DNA from: Ailanthus altissimus
Taxonomy: Eukaryota; Streptophyta; Magnoliopsida; Sapindales; Simaroubaceae
Direction of reading: 5' to 3'
Assembly (NCBI GenBank): GCA_946807835.1
Contig: OX327706.1
Span: 22,681,001 to 22,745,000 of the forward strand
Length of the DNA: 64,000 nt
Numbering within the stretch: the stretch's first letter is position 1; each line of letters starts with the position of its first letter. Both the position numbers and the translations under genes were made by a program. The notes beneath the pieces are model-generated. The model was not told the origin of the DNA. It saw nothing but the letters and a program-made list of their open reading frames with translations, and ran no database searches. Positions 38,460-50,272 of this stretch are shown here, piece after piece.

Positions 38460-39395
38460 CTTTTTATTCTATGTACAGCGAAAAATTATAACTCACACCA
38501 TAAGTAAGAACATATAGGACTAACACACCAATAAATATAAAGAAAACAAACTAATTAACAAGACATAAGGTATACATGGTTCGGCTTAAAATTGTCTACG
38601 TCTACGAAGGATCCATGATCAAACTTCTTATTATTGATATAGATCATTAAGTATCTTCTTACATCATCAATGATCCCGCAAAACCCCTTAGTATCTCCCA
38701 TAGAGACCTCTAAGTATCTACTCTTGACCACCATGACTCCCAAGAGCTCTTAGTATCTCCTCATAAGAGATTTTTACAAAGAATACAAGAATGACCCAAG
38801 CATTTAAGCCAGAAGGATCTATGGTGTTTCTTTTATTCACTTAAAAACCAAAAGAAAACACTCCCTAAAGGTTACACCCTAGTGTATCACGCACTTAGTG
38901 CCTACCTAACTCATCTATTCTCTCTTATGGTTACATCTAGAAATTTTAGATGTTTGTCTTTCTCTTATGTTTAGAAGGGTTTATATAATGAATAAAATAT
39001 ATTTAGAAACCCTAAACCTAATTGAAATAAGAGTCCTTATTTATAGGAATACTAATTCCACTTAAAAAGGTTAATTGAGTCAAAATAGAAAATACCCTAC
39101 AGTTGCCGCTTGAATAATACCTACTTGAACAGTACTCGTAAACAGTTGCGGCCGTGAACAGTACCCATCACCGCGAGCAACAATGGTTGCTGTGAACAAT
39201 GTCGCAGCATGAATAGTATACATTCTTTTTGCTTTCCATTTTGCTCATCTTTTGTACACTCAATGCGTACTTGATTTTATAATCACTATCCTCTTTATAT
39301 TCATCTCAATTCTTGCCTATACAAAATTATTAAATCACCAATTTTCAATATCTAATATGATCAAAACACACCGAAGATACAACTAAGTGGTTTCC
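38460..39395 (-). mobile_element. Probable solo LTR inserted in the LINE
   Basis: The LINE zf-RVT ends near 38450 and its RNase H part resumes near 39400. The DNA between has LTR-like features shared with the Copia LTRs: 'tgtacagcgaaaaatta', 'catggttcggcttaaaattgt' with 'ctacgtctacgaaggatc', and a GC-rich 'gcggccgtgaacagtacc' segment (39115-39200). Its exact borders and TSD were not found. Confidence 0.5.
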
Positions 39396-40075
39396 TAAGT
39401 TTTATGGTTTCCAACACCTTGGAAGAAGAATTAGCCAAGTTGTTAATTCTGATGTGGATGATTTGTGGAGATAGGAATCGTTTTGTCATGGAAAGAAGGA
39501 AAGATGACAGATGAGATGTGTAGACAAGGCCGAAGCTCTCTTGGAGTCTCTGTAAAACCAAGGGGTGCCAAAGAATTCAAGGAATTTTTAAAAAGATGCC
39601 AGTGTAAGTCTGGTTTGGATCCTTTCTCCCTTATGATGGTTTAAGTTAAATGTGGATGTTCCAATGAGACTCTAAGAGCATAGAATGCAATTATGTGTTG
39701 TTTTCAGAGATGAAAAAGGAAAATTTCTAAAGATGGTAACTTTGAGCAAGGTCAGTGATGATGTTGTAGAGTTTGTAGAAACCGAGGCTTTGCTGCTTGG
39801 CTTGAAACTTAAGTGAAAAATGGGTTTTGCCCTTTAGTAATAGAGTCCGACTCAAAAAAATGTTTTGGAGCTAGTGAAGGGTGAAGTTTGTTAATGAAAG
39901 AAATTAGTTAGATCATTGAGGACATCCATGATCTTAAGAAGTTTTTTTTTTAACAATCCTTAGGAAGATTATTAATTAATGTGTAATTCAACATGTCCCT
40001 CGCAAATGTAACGAGGTAGCTCATCTCTTAGCCAAAGAAACTTTTAGCTTCTCAGGTCTGATGTATTGACAAAAT
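39396..40075 (+). pseudogene. LINE-associated RNase H domain, decayed
   Basis: Broken plus-strand frames give LLILMWMICGDRNRFVMERR, then GLKLKWKMGFALLVIESDSK-like sequence and a C-terminal CNEVAHLLAKE. This matches the RNase H (RVT_3) domain found downstream of plant LINE reverse transcriptases. Multiple stops and frameshifts. Probably the 3' part of the LINE at 37575. Confidence 0.7.
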
Positions 40076-40600
40076 TTTGCTAACTTTTTTATTTAATGAA
40101 AGTTTCTTAATTTAAAAAAATACTTAGAATGGCACTTAAATTTTTTTTTATTAAATATTACATTATTAATGTCATCAATAATTATATTATCACGAAAACA
40201 TCCTTTATATTAATTACAAGTATGCTCATAATATTTTTAAAAAAAATAAGATTCTACATTATTTTACGATGTTTAACAAATTTGAAGTATATATATATTT
40301 TTAATAATGATATGCATATATAATTAAAATATAAATTTTATATTTTAAATAATGTAACATTTATTTTTTAGGTTATTATTATGAATATTTTTAAAGTAAA
40401 ACATAATTATATGAATATTTGAGAGTTTTAGAAATCGATGTTAATATTCAAGGTTTAAGAAAATATCATTGATGCCTTTTCGTTAGAAATTTTTTAGTTA
40501 AAATTATAATGTTATTTTAATATTTAAATATTAAATATTAAAATAAAATATTTAATAACTATTTAATTAAATGTTAAATGATACATAACATTCTTCAATC
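40076..40600. other. AT-rich spacer
   Basis: Very AT-rich sequence after the LINE remains. No feature recognised. Confidence 0.5.
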
Positions 40601-40925
40601 TTTTCTTTCAAGTTCTTCGATCTTCTCTTTCGTAGTGACCACCGACCAAGAGCCCAGCCACCAACAACGTCAGCCACCACGTATGCCAACCGGCCAAGAT
40701 TAAAGCCACCACGTACGCCAGTCACCATCGTTCTCTGTCACCACTGGAGGCACCAGTTCCGTCCTGCTTCAACTCATCGATCCTTGCATTCTCTGTCACC
40801 ACTGGAGGCACTGGTTCAAAGCCCATTCCACCGCCTCCCCCAGCAGGCACTTACATCATCTTAATCCCCAAAGACTAAATGTACAGAGTCCCACCAAAGG
40901 AGCAATATTTATGGGAAAGATGAGG
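40600..40925 (+). pseudogene. Possible LEA_2 / NDR1-HIN1-like gene fragment
   Basis: A GC-richer island in AT-rich DNA. At 40820-40915 one frame reads SKPIPPPPPAGTYIILIPKD, stop, MYRVPPKEQYLWER, stop. The Pro-rich stretch followed by 'GTY..qiPKdqiyRvPP.E' recalls the N-terminus of some plant NDR1/HIN1-like (LEA_2) proteins. A ~29-base segment TTCTCTGTCACCACTGGAGG.. is directly repeated at about 40732 and 40790. With two stops and no membrane or LEA_2 domain downstream, this is at best a captured or decayed fragment. Confidence 0.35.
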
Positions 40926-41040
40926 TCTTTTGTAAACAGAAGGGTGTTTGTTTTTATGACAAATGTTGGGTTTTGTTGGATATTAATCATATATCGAGGT
41001 TGAAGCTTGTTGGATCGATCAATTTTTTTTTTTTTTTGCA

Positions 41041-41415
41041 ATGTACTCCTTTTCAAGCTCTAAGATTTGGGTTTTTAGTGTGAAGTCGATGGATGATGAT
41101 GAGGATAATGATGGATTGAGAGTGAAGTTGATGAGATATGCTGTGATTGAGTGTTGCAAGCCTGTTTGGTCATTGAGTTTGTCTTTTGGGTTTTTGATTT
41201 TTCGAGAGGATAATGGGGTTAATTTGAGAAGTTTGGTCAAATGGAAGGTGAAGAAGAATTCGGGTTTGCAAAATGGGATTATCGGGGATGATGGTTTTGA
41301 TGGGGCAAGTGAAAAAATTGCTTGTAATGGTAAATTTCAAATGTTAAGAATTTGGGTTTGCGAAATGGGATTATTTTGTTGTAGGATTAATGTGCTTATT
41401 TTGTTATACAGGTAA
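41041..41415 (+). CDS. Unrecognised 124-aa open frame
   Basis: The frame encodes an acidic patch (MDDDEDNDG) followed by VKLMRYAVIECCKPVWSLSL and an aliphatic segment. Composition is more protein-like than the surrounding DNA, but no family was recognised, no splice structure is evident, and it follows a T16 run. It may be a fragment of a captured gene. Confidence 0.2.
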   Translation: MYSFSSSKIWVFSVKSMDDDEDNDGLRVKLMRYAVIECCKPVWSLSLSFGFLIFREDNGVNLRSLVKWKVKKNSGLQNGIIGDDGFDGASEKIACNGKFQMLRIWVCEMGLFCCRINVLILLYR

Positions 41416-42282
41416 ATTTCAAATGTTAAGATACCCATTTGATATCAAAAATGGTCTGGGTTTCATTTTCATCATCAAACATCATCATCCATGAAATTTA
41501 AACATGGCCTTTTAGGGATAATTAAAGAAATTTAAAGAAAATAATTAAAACATAACTTAAAGAAAGTAAGATTTTGTTTTGTTTGGGGATACGGTATTTT
41601 AAAATACGTGTAAAAAGGTCATGATTATTATATTATAATTTTTTTTATTAAATTACAGAGTAATTTAGATATTTTAAACATTATAAGATTAACAAAATAT
41701 TCTTTAACAAAAAGACAGCGATAATATTTTTTTAAAATTTTTGGTATTAATGTTACTTTTTAAAAATTTTAAATTTTTGTATAATTATATTTTACTTTAG
41801 AGGTATTTATGATAATAATTTATTTATTTTAACTATATTAATTATTAATTTATATTATATTACTATATTATTAAGAAGTAAAAAAGACCATAATTACTCA
41901 ATAAATAATAATCATATTGGTGAGCATCATTGAGATAACAAATTTGTAAACACTTTTTTTTGTTTTATAATTATTGTGTCACTTTAATCGTTAACAAATT
42001 TAATAATAGACAAATATTCTATTTTAAGTACCACGTGAAATTCATGTCATTTTTAACATATTCGACATCAATTGTCATTAACATTCTCTTTACATATATT
42101 GCTTGTTAATATTTATTAAAAATTAGATTAAAGGGCAATCATTGTGATAATTTAGTTTATTTTTGAAATTCAATTCCATAGTTACATTCAAAAAAATATT
42201 GTTTTATTTTTATTTCATTATCGAATAATTATAGAATTTGAATCAACATACATACGAAAATTAAACCTTCCTTGGTACTCTA
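41416..42282. other. AT-rich spacer
   Basis: No gene recognised; extreme AT content with short hairpin-prone runs. Confidence 0.5.
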
Positions 42283-42669
42283 AAGTAGGGGTGAACAAAA
42301 AATCGGTGAATCGAATTAGACTTAAAAAATTGGACTAATCAATTCGATTCAATTTTTTTTTTGATTGATTCAATTCTTAATTTTAAAATTTTAAAATTAA
42401 AAAATTATTCAATTTTTGATTTCAACCTTCTAAATCATGTACTAAACTTAAAAATTAAATTTAAAGTAATTATAAAAAAAATTGAACTGAACAAAAAATA
42501 AATCTCATTTAAGCTTATTTAAAGTCAAATCAAAAAATTGAATCGAATTGAACATTCAATTCGATTTAATTCACTATTTTTTATTTAATTTTATCTTTTA
42601 AAAATCAATTAGCTCGGTTCAATTTTCACTCCACCCTTCAAACTTAAACTGAACCAATTTTGCCCATCC
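42283..42669. mobile_element. hAT-like MITE
   Basis: Starts AAGTAGGGGTGAACAAAA and ends with an imperfect inverse, TTTTGCCCATCC. It is flanked by an 8-bp TSD with one mismatch (GTACTCTA at 42275-42282, GTACTCTG at 42670-42677). Internally it has ATTCGATTCAATT-type inverted repeats. About 387 bp with no coding sequence. Confidence 0.7.
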
Positions 42670-43335
42670 GTACTCTGAAATACATAACTATGAAAAATAT
42701 TAAATGAATAACATTTTTAAAAAATAATAATTTCAGCATCAGACGTAGTCATATAGTCATAGATAAAGATAATACAGAGACAAAGAGGCAACTCAGAGTC
42801 AGTGAAGTAATTCAAAAGTTGCTCAGAATAAAGAGGTGCTTCCCTTCCCCTTCCCCTTTAACGGCTGATTGGTTAGTGATGGCTCATTAGCTTAATAAAT
42901 TCAAGCAATAAATAAATATTAAATATTAATCGACGGTGAATACCGCCATCTCCAAATCTCAACGCTAGGCATTTCACCGCACATATTAACCACGCCCCTT
43001 TTTAATCCCATAAATAAAGTCTGATACCAAAATATAAGTAGAAAAAGAAATGAAAAATATAATTAATTAAAAAAAAAAATCGACCCCCCCTTCTATTTTT
43101 ATTTTTCATATTAGATCATTTAACATTTTCTCATTCTTCTTCTGTTGGGATCGGTTAACTCAAAGATCGGATCGTGAACCCTAGACCAGAGAGCGCGCTC
43201 TCTCTCTCACACACCCACTGGTTCACTCTCTATAATGTCCGGTTCGTGTCTCTATTTCTTCTACAGTTCGTTCAATCATTGTCGTAAAACGTCGGCGTTT
43301 CGTTTTCTTAGCGTCGTTGATTGATTTCTTTGCAG
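42670..43335 (+). promoter_or_regulatory. Promoter and 5' leader of LBD copy 2
   Basis: From about 42770 the sequence is collinear with 17530 onward in copy 1: GACAAAGAGGCAACTCAGAG, GATGGCTCATTAGC, TTAATAAATTCAAGCAATAA. AACCCTAGACCAGAGAG near 43176 is conserved with the copy 1 leader. Confidence 0.5.
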
Positions 43336-43405
43336 GTTTTATTACACATGGACCGAGAGAGTGGCTGTGATCTGAAACGAGTTTCTTAAACAACCTAATC
43401 AAAAG
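43336..43405 (+). other. Non-coding leader exon of LBD copy 2 with a uORF
   Basis: Bounded by TTTGCAG and AAAAG|GTATAA, and nearly identical to 18041-18110. The following UTR intron probably ends at GTGGGTTCAG (43961). A uORF starts at 43348 and stops at 43387-43389, encoding MDRESGCDLKRVS. Confidence 0.6.
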
Positions 43406-43982
43406 GTATAAAAAAATTCTAAAGGTGATTTTTTTTCTTACGTGTGTGTTGACGTTTTGATTTCTCGGAAAATCTGTGTCTCGGTACGGAAGGATCTTGA
43501 TGTTTGGAAAAGGAGATTGAAAATGTAATCTATGTTTCTCCTTTGAGAAAAAAAAAATGAAAATTTTACGAATAAACGGATCTAGAAAGACAGAGACGTG
43601 TGTATTTTAGAGAGAGAGAAAGAGGTTTAGAAAGAGAAACGCCTAAAAAGTTTGGTTTTTGAATACGCCATTTTTGTTCGTTTCTTCAATCTCATATTTG
43701 GTATTTCAGAACCGGAGTTGTTTTTCTGGATATATGATCTGTTTGTTTGCTTTGTTTATAAGTTACGGTTTGATTATTGTATCAATTTTTTTTTTTTTTT
43801 TGACTAATCATGTCGGTTTTTAAAGCAGCGTGATACAGCTTTTAATAAAAGAAAAGTCATTCTGTCTACACTCACACTTATCTTATATAATAATTAAGTA
43901 TTCGATTTATTTTTCTTAATTCGTTTTTGTTAATTTTTTTAAAATTATTTTGTGGGTTCAGTTTGGTAAATAGTCAACAAAA

Positions 43983-44918
43983 ATGTCCTCATCAAACTCG
44001 CCGTGTGCGGCGTGCAAGTTTCAGCGACGAAAATGCACGCAAGAATGTGTTTTGGCACCATATTTTCCACCAGATCAGCTGCAGAAATTTGCTAACGTAC
44101 ATAAGGTCTTTGGTGCTAGCAATGTGACTAAACTCCTGAATGAACTGAGCCCCAATCTCCGTGAAGATGCTGTGAACTCATTGGCTTACGAAGCCAAGGC
44201 TCGTCTTCATGACCCAGTTTATGGTTGTGTGGGTATGATCTCGATTCTTCAACACAGACTCAAGCAAGTGCAAAGCGATCTTTATAACGCAAAGAAAGAG
44301 CTGTCAACGTATATTGGTCCACAAGCGATGATGCCCATGTTACAGGCACAAACTTTTATGCCTCAACAGCATTTGGGTAATCCATCATCATCGTCAATAC
44401 AGCACGGCATGTTGCCTATGATGGGTATACCTACAGGATCGTCCCATAGTGGGCAGTTGATGATACGCGATCCGCAGCATCCAAATCAACATCATCAACA
44501 ACAGCAAATCTTTGAGGCTCAGCAACTGGCTGCAGCCGTGGCTGCCAGAGAGCAACAGGAGATGATGAGAAATTATGAGCATCAACAGCAGCAGCATCAA
44601 CAACAGCAACAAGAGCTTGTGAGGTTTAATAGTGGGTACGATGCTCCAGCTGGGACTGTTACCCCTTCTGGGTTTAACCAATTGAGTGCTGCTGCTATGT
44701 CGCCCTCTTTAGCACTGGGCAGTTTTGATAACCCTTATCAGATGCAAGCACAGCAACAACCCGAGCCTCATCACCATGCTACACATTCTCTTCAAGCACA
44801 GCTCTTGCTTCAATCACAACAGGGCCAAACACCGCCACAGAAACAACAAGCACCACAAACTCAGCAGCAACAAAAGTCTGGAAGTGAGGAGGGAAGAAGC
44901 GTTGGCCCGGCTTGTTGA
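43983..44918 (+). CDS. LBD36: LOB-domain transcription factor, LBD36/ASL1-like, copy 2
   Basis: A single coding exon of 311 aa, paralogue of the gene at 18810. The zinc motif is CAACKFQRRKCTQEC, followed by VHKVFGASNVTKLLNEL and VGMISILQHRLKQVQSDL, so all class I LBD elements are present. Differences from copy 1 inside the LOB domain include Leu to Gln in the zinc motif, Phe to Leu after it, and Ala to Thr in the GAS block. The Gln/His-rich tail is longer. The C-terminus SGSEEGRSVGPAC matches the acidic EEGR ending that I recall from Arabidopsis LBD36, so this copy keeps the ancestral frame. Role inferred from family: nuclear regulator of lateral-organ patterning. Its own leader intron and promoter are duplicated along with it. 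Confidence 0.92.
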   Translation: MSSSNSPCAACKFQRRKCTQECVLAPYFPPDQLQKFANVHKVFGASNVTKLLNELSPNLREDAVNSLAYEAKARLHDPVYGCVGMISILQHRLKQVQSDLYNAKKELSTYIGPQAMMPMLQAQTFMPQQHLGNPSSSSIQHGMLPMMGIPTGSSHSGQLMIRDPQHPNQHHQQQQIFEAQQLAAAVAAREQQEMMRNYEHQQQQHQQQQQELVRFNSGYDAPAGTVTPSGFNQLSAAAMSPSLALGSFDNPYQMQAQQQPEPHHHATHSLQAQLLLQSQQGQTPPQKQQAPQTQQQQKSGSEEGRSVGPAC

Positions 44919-45880
44919 AGTTCTGCAGGTCTTTTGCGTTATTCACTGAAGCAGAATTTTCCATTCCAGGTATGTATTTTCATGGTTTTGTGCTTTAGTG
45001 ACGTTTGTCCGTGTGCATGAGGGTTTCTCGCTCCTAGTTGGGTTTTCGCATTTATGAAGATTTTTATGTAAAATCAGGAGGGGTTTTTTCTTGAATGGGG
45101 CATTATAGTTCGGTGACAGTCGAAAGACAAAATTAATCTTTTATTGCATAGAGCAATAGGGTTGGTTAAGAGAATTATTGTCTTTGCACTGAGAGGGATG
45201 TCTCATTCATCAATTATAAGTAGCTCCTATCCCAAATAGCAGCCTTAGATTTACTTCATAGATGCTCCTTTTCTCTGACGATATATATATATATTTTTTA
45301 AAAAATTGCTGGTATATAATATATTAGGTCGAATACACATCTTTGAAACTGTGAGTCTGAACACAAACTTCTCTTAAGCCATGTTGTTATGAACTCACCA
45401 ATCACCGCGGGACAAAAAAATGGGATTGCTCCTGCCGGTTTAAGGGGATTTTTTTTAATGTTAAATCATTTTCATTATCTTGACTTGTGCACTCACTTTT
45501 GCTTCTTCTTCGTTTGTGCAATAAAATGGGTTGCTGCTTCTACTTTTTTGATTTGATTGATATGTGATTTGATATGGGTCATATCAAACCATTGGGTTGC
45601 CGTACAAGTTTCTGAAAGAAGTGCCGTACAAGTTAATTTCTTCTTCTCTGAAAACGAAACGAATTTATATCGCAAGTCTAAAAAGCAAAAGTGCATTGCC
45701 TTCTGGTTGATGAAGATTGTCCAACTCTTGGACTAAAATCCAACATATCTTTTGAACATCTAAGCATCGGTCTTGAAATATTCTTCCTAATGAAGTTAAT
45801 AGTCTTCTATTTATGGCGTTTTCAGTATAATGTTTAGACTGAAATTTGAAGACATTGACAATTGTGAATGTCTTGTTTGT
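44919..45880 (+). other. 3' UTR and downstream flank of LBD copy 2
   Basis: Homologous to 19704-20780. It holds the conserved TCCAG|GTATGTATT donor-like site after the stop and the conserved block at about 45148-45260. Homology fades near 45880, which marks the right edge of the duplicated unit. Confidence 0.55.
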
Positions 45881-47444
45881 GTTGTCTTGTCCCTTGTGTG
45901 CAGATGTTGTTCATATCTGCCGCATATAAGCTGTTAACAGAGAAAGAGAAAAGAGAGGAAAGAGATATATTAACAATTATAATGGAGATTATGGAGAGAT
46001 TCACATCTGAGATCCAAAGTCAGTATTGTTTTTTGGGTTTATGAAGAAGACTTTCTGGGGAAATATAAATTTTGGAAAAGAAGTATCTGCATTGATCTTC
46101 GAGTACAGTTTTATTTTTCTTTTTTCTTTTTTTTATTTTTATTTTTTTGGGTCTATTAGGGGTTGATGAATGATGATGGATCATCTTTTTTTGTTTTTTA
46201 AATTATAAACATGTAAATCAGAAGTTGGGAAGTCTGTTTCTAAAGCTCTTTTGTTTAGTCTTTAAACATATTCCAACTCTTCTCAATCTCATCATTGTTC
46301 TTATTGTTATCATTTGCAGTAATATAATTGCTAGTTGATGATGCCTAGCATTTAGTGAACATGCACTTTATTATAAAATCTCCAATATCAGCACAAGTAA
46401 CTAGACCACAATGTTAACTTTTCTAATTTGTTATATAGTATAGTAGTCAATGATGTTAGTTAGTCTTGCTAGTTCCCTTTTGCCATGTTCTAAGGAATAT
46501 ATTAAGGAAATTTCTAACTAGGAGAGAAGTTTAAGAAAACCAATAACTTTTTAATTGTATTAATAAGCATTTTAAATATTTTTATAATAATAAATAACTT
46601 AATTATAATAATTAATATTTACTTAAATGGAAGCTATATTCAAGTAACGATGATTAAATTTCTAATTACTTTTATAAAAACAAATTGTTAGTGTTATCAT
46701 GTGACAAGTGCACAGTCTATTAGTTAACGTTCTATTTAATCATTGTACGATAATAAAAGGACACACTTTTGTACACGTGGTTGACATATTTTAATATAAT
46801 AAAGTAAGTATATTTAATAATTTTTTTTAAAAGATCATATAATACGAGTACACCTAAAGATCTAGGTCAGCTATACTTACATACATTTTAATAATTACTT
46901 TGTTAAAATTTTGTGCTAACAAAATCATCAACTGAGGTGACCCACACGCTCACTTGGAATTTTCACCAATTGAATATTTGATCAAAACTTGTGCCCATGC
47001 AATGCAATGCAATTATGCAAATTAACGGTGTTATTTTATTTAGAAATATTTTCTTTTTTAATTTCTGTTACCGCGGATTATGTAAAATAAACTCGTCAAT
47101 CTATTGGCTATTGTTATATGTATAAACAATCGTGGTACGACTCATAAATTTCGTGCAATGGCGTTCTAGTTTCTATGGCCATGTGAACTCCGTTATTGTA
47201 TAATGACACGGCATTTGTGATTAAATTATAGAAGAAAAAAAAAAAACCATATTAACACTTCGTCAATTAAGAAAAGATCACTAAATAAGGGGATTTAAGG
47301 AATTCTGAAATGGTCAAAGGAATTTTTCTTTTTATAAGTAAGAAACTGTCTTTCAACTTGTTTCTTGTTTTGAAATTTGATTACATTCGTAAGTGTGTTT
47401 TTTTGTACACCATACAAAGTTTATCTGCGTGTAAATATGTACAG
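45881..47444. other. Intergenic spacer
   Basis: AT-rich DNA between the LBD unit and the hAT relic. No gene, RNA gene or bounded repeat recognised. Confidence 0.5.
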
Positions 47445-49234
47445 GAGTTGGAGATGGTAAATGAGTCTGGCTGCTCAGGTCTAGCACGGTATATAGTATA
47501 TTGTCAGCACAACTTAGCACGGTACGGTTGCATTATAATGTTTTGTGCCAACCCACGACAGACACAATTTATCACGAGCTCGGAATAAATTAGGCCCATG
47601 AGCTTGGCTGTATTGATTTATAAATTATTTTTTAATTTTTTTAAAATATTTTAATTATAATTAAAATTATTAATTATAAGTTATCTATATTGAATTAAAA
47701 TTGTGTTATAATTATTATTAAAATTATAATTATAATTCATTGATAAAAAATTATTGATATTATTCTAAATATGAAATTATTGAATACAAATACAAAAATA
47801 AAATGTCAAATTTATATCATTAATGTTACAGTACATCCTAACTAGGTTGGCGCCTATTGAGTCATTTATTACTTGTAAATTCAATTATTTTTTAATAAAT
47901 TACAAATTTATATTTCAAATGATTAAACTCTGAAGTTTTAAAAATCTTTGAACATATCATCTTGCCAATTTATTTTTGGTCCATCACATCTTCTTAATGT
48001 TTTTTACACATACTAAAACCTCTAAAGTATCTGATATTAACCTTTATCATTTTTCATCTATATATTCTATCCTATGCACAAAAAGAATATTCTAACACTA
48101 CAATAAACACTGGAGGAGTTAGTATATATTGAGCCACGATAGATACTATAGGATAAACCATTTCGTTTGATTTTCATCATGACAAAATATTAAATTATTT
48201 TTACTTTTGTATACTCAATGTAAAAGAGTAGTCAATATTCATAAATTTTTTCAATTCAAAAGCAGTAGAAATAGTGAAACTATAATTTACTTTTCTTTTA
48301 TCTTTTAACAAAATACTCAAAGCAGCCTAATTATAAACAAGTTTTTTATTTGTTTTTTTCATAGATAAAGTTGACCAAATTTATTTTCATACAAAAACAA
48401 ATAATTATATAATAAAATTATAAATTTGATCAAAATCATAAAAGGGTCTAGAGTTAAAATTTTATGAGATCCATGCATTTACACTAGACCAATTAATTGT
48501 TGGATTCATTATCGTTACACAAATAAATAAAAAAGAAATTTTCTTCTAATATTTTATGGATTTAATCTTCATAATATAACAGATATAAGAAAATATTAGA
48601 TTATCTCTATATTTAACAAAAATATCACTAATATGTTATAAATGAGTCAAATGCAATAGAAGATGAAGGTGATACACACATGAAAATGCTAATGTGATAT
48701 TATTAAATACTTTTAAAATATATATATAATAAAATATAAAATTTCAATCATCATTAGTTGCTATAATATATTTCATTTTATCATTATAATAGTATGTATT
48801 ATAATCACTAAAATTCACATAAGATTTCATCATAATATATATATTATTCAAATGAATTTTTACATTAAGTTTGAACCTTTTACTATCTATTCCACAATTA
48901 TTTAACACAATTTTAAATTATTACCGTCTAAAAGATGGTGAAGCAATTTATTTTATTGATTCTCTAATTATTTTAAATATGATAATTAATTATATTTAAA
49001 TAATCTTGAATAATTAAATTAAAAATATGATAAAAATACCTCAAATGAAAAAAAAAAACATAAACCACGCGCAGGTGTTAACTAATAAAAAAATAATTAT
49101 ATAATAATAGTATTTGCTTTTGCATTATCGAAAGTAAAACTAATAAGTTTCTCAATAATTCGAGATTATCTAAAAATATTTATTAATAATTAAAAATAAT
49201 ATTAACTAAGTGTGGATGTTTTAATTAACAAAAA

Positions 49235-49678
49235 CTAATATATATATATATATATATATTGCAAGAACAAATCATTATCAATATAATTCAAAGTAAGAAA
49301 AATATACTCTAAATCATTGGTACCTATCAAACAATCAAAAGTAACAACAAATATTTCTTTAAATTGTGAGGTTTCATCAATTGAATTTTGTTCAGTTTGA
49401 TTATAGACAGTAAAAATATTATTTTTAATTGTATTTTTTGGAACGTGAGAGAAGTTGGATTGAACGTACATTTTTATAAGTTTCTTATACCTTTCATCTT
49501 CAGCAAATGAGAAAATTTGTTTACTAGTTGTAATGAATATAGTCAATCTATTATGCATGCATTGTTGATTATATTTAAAACTAAAAATATTTTTTATAGG
49601 GGAACTTTGGACAAATTTAGATTGAGGTGGATCTTTTGGACCATGTCTGTGCATACATGATTTGGCATTTCGATTCAA
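49235..49678 (-). pseudogene. hAT transposase fragment, copy 1
   Basis: Contains the end of a BED zinc finger (MNRNAKSCMHRHGPKDPPQS) and the start of the hAT transposase body (TSKQIFSFAEDERYKKLIKM, KNTIKNNIFTVYN, TFDCLIGTNDLEYIFLTLNY). In the family the last motif is 'TsDcWtg.nd..Yi.ita.yId'; here Trp has become Leu. The frame ends near 49235 in an AT repeat. Confidence 0.75.
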
Positions 49679-50272
49679 ATGTCCAATACTACTTAAAGTT
49701 TTAAGATCTAAAACTTTACTACAAAAATTATGTACAACTTTTTTTTTAATTTTTTAAAAAATGTATGAGTCTCCAGCATGAAATAATTTTAAACATTTGA
49801 TATTCAATCTCATTTTGATTTTTTTTAAAGTTTTCAATATATTCAATTGTGGAAGCAGATTGGCTACTGGAAAAAGTTAAAAATTTTATTTGTGATAGTA
49901 TTGACATTTTTTTTTTCACTTTCATTACTCTTAATATTAAAAAAAATTATTATTGACATTGTGTTAAAATTTTGAAATTAATTTTAGAGAATGGGAGATT
50001 TGAGAGAGTTTTTGTGGCTTAAAATGACACCCTATGATGTCATCTTATAGACCACAAAATAGATCATTGATACTCTATCCTTAATTTTTTTTTTAAGTGA
50101 AAGTTGGTCCATATATTAAAAAAAAAAATTGTCGCAGGTAGCAAGTAACTCGTTTATAAAAATAAATTTTTTATTTTTGACTTATTGAACTCGCGCGCTG
50201 GCACAATAACAACCCGTGTTGGGTCAAGTTTTTTTTTTTTAAATAAATATGTCTAAACTGTATTTTCATATT
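49320..50272. repeat. Tandem repeat unit 1 inside the hAT relic
   Basis: A 953-bp unit starting GTACCTATCAAACAAT and ending TTTTCATATT, repeated directly as 50273-51204. Both junctions fall at GTAC, suggesting duplication through microhomology. Confidence 0.8.

Noticed and set aside
38449..38461. GGCTTGATACCC as a primer-binding site for a minus-strand Copia element
   Set aside because: Too degenerate, and the LINE reading appears to continue through it; kept only as a hint for the LTR beside it.
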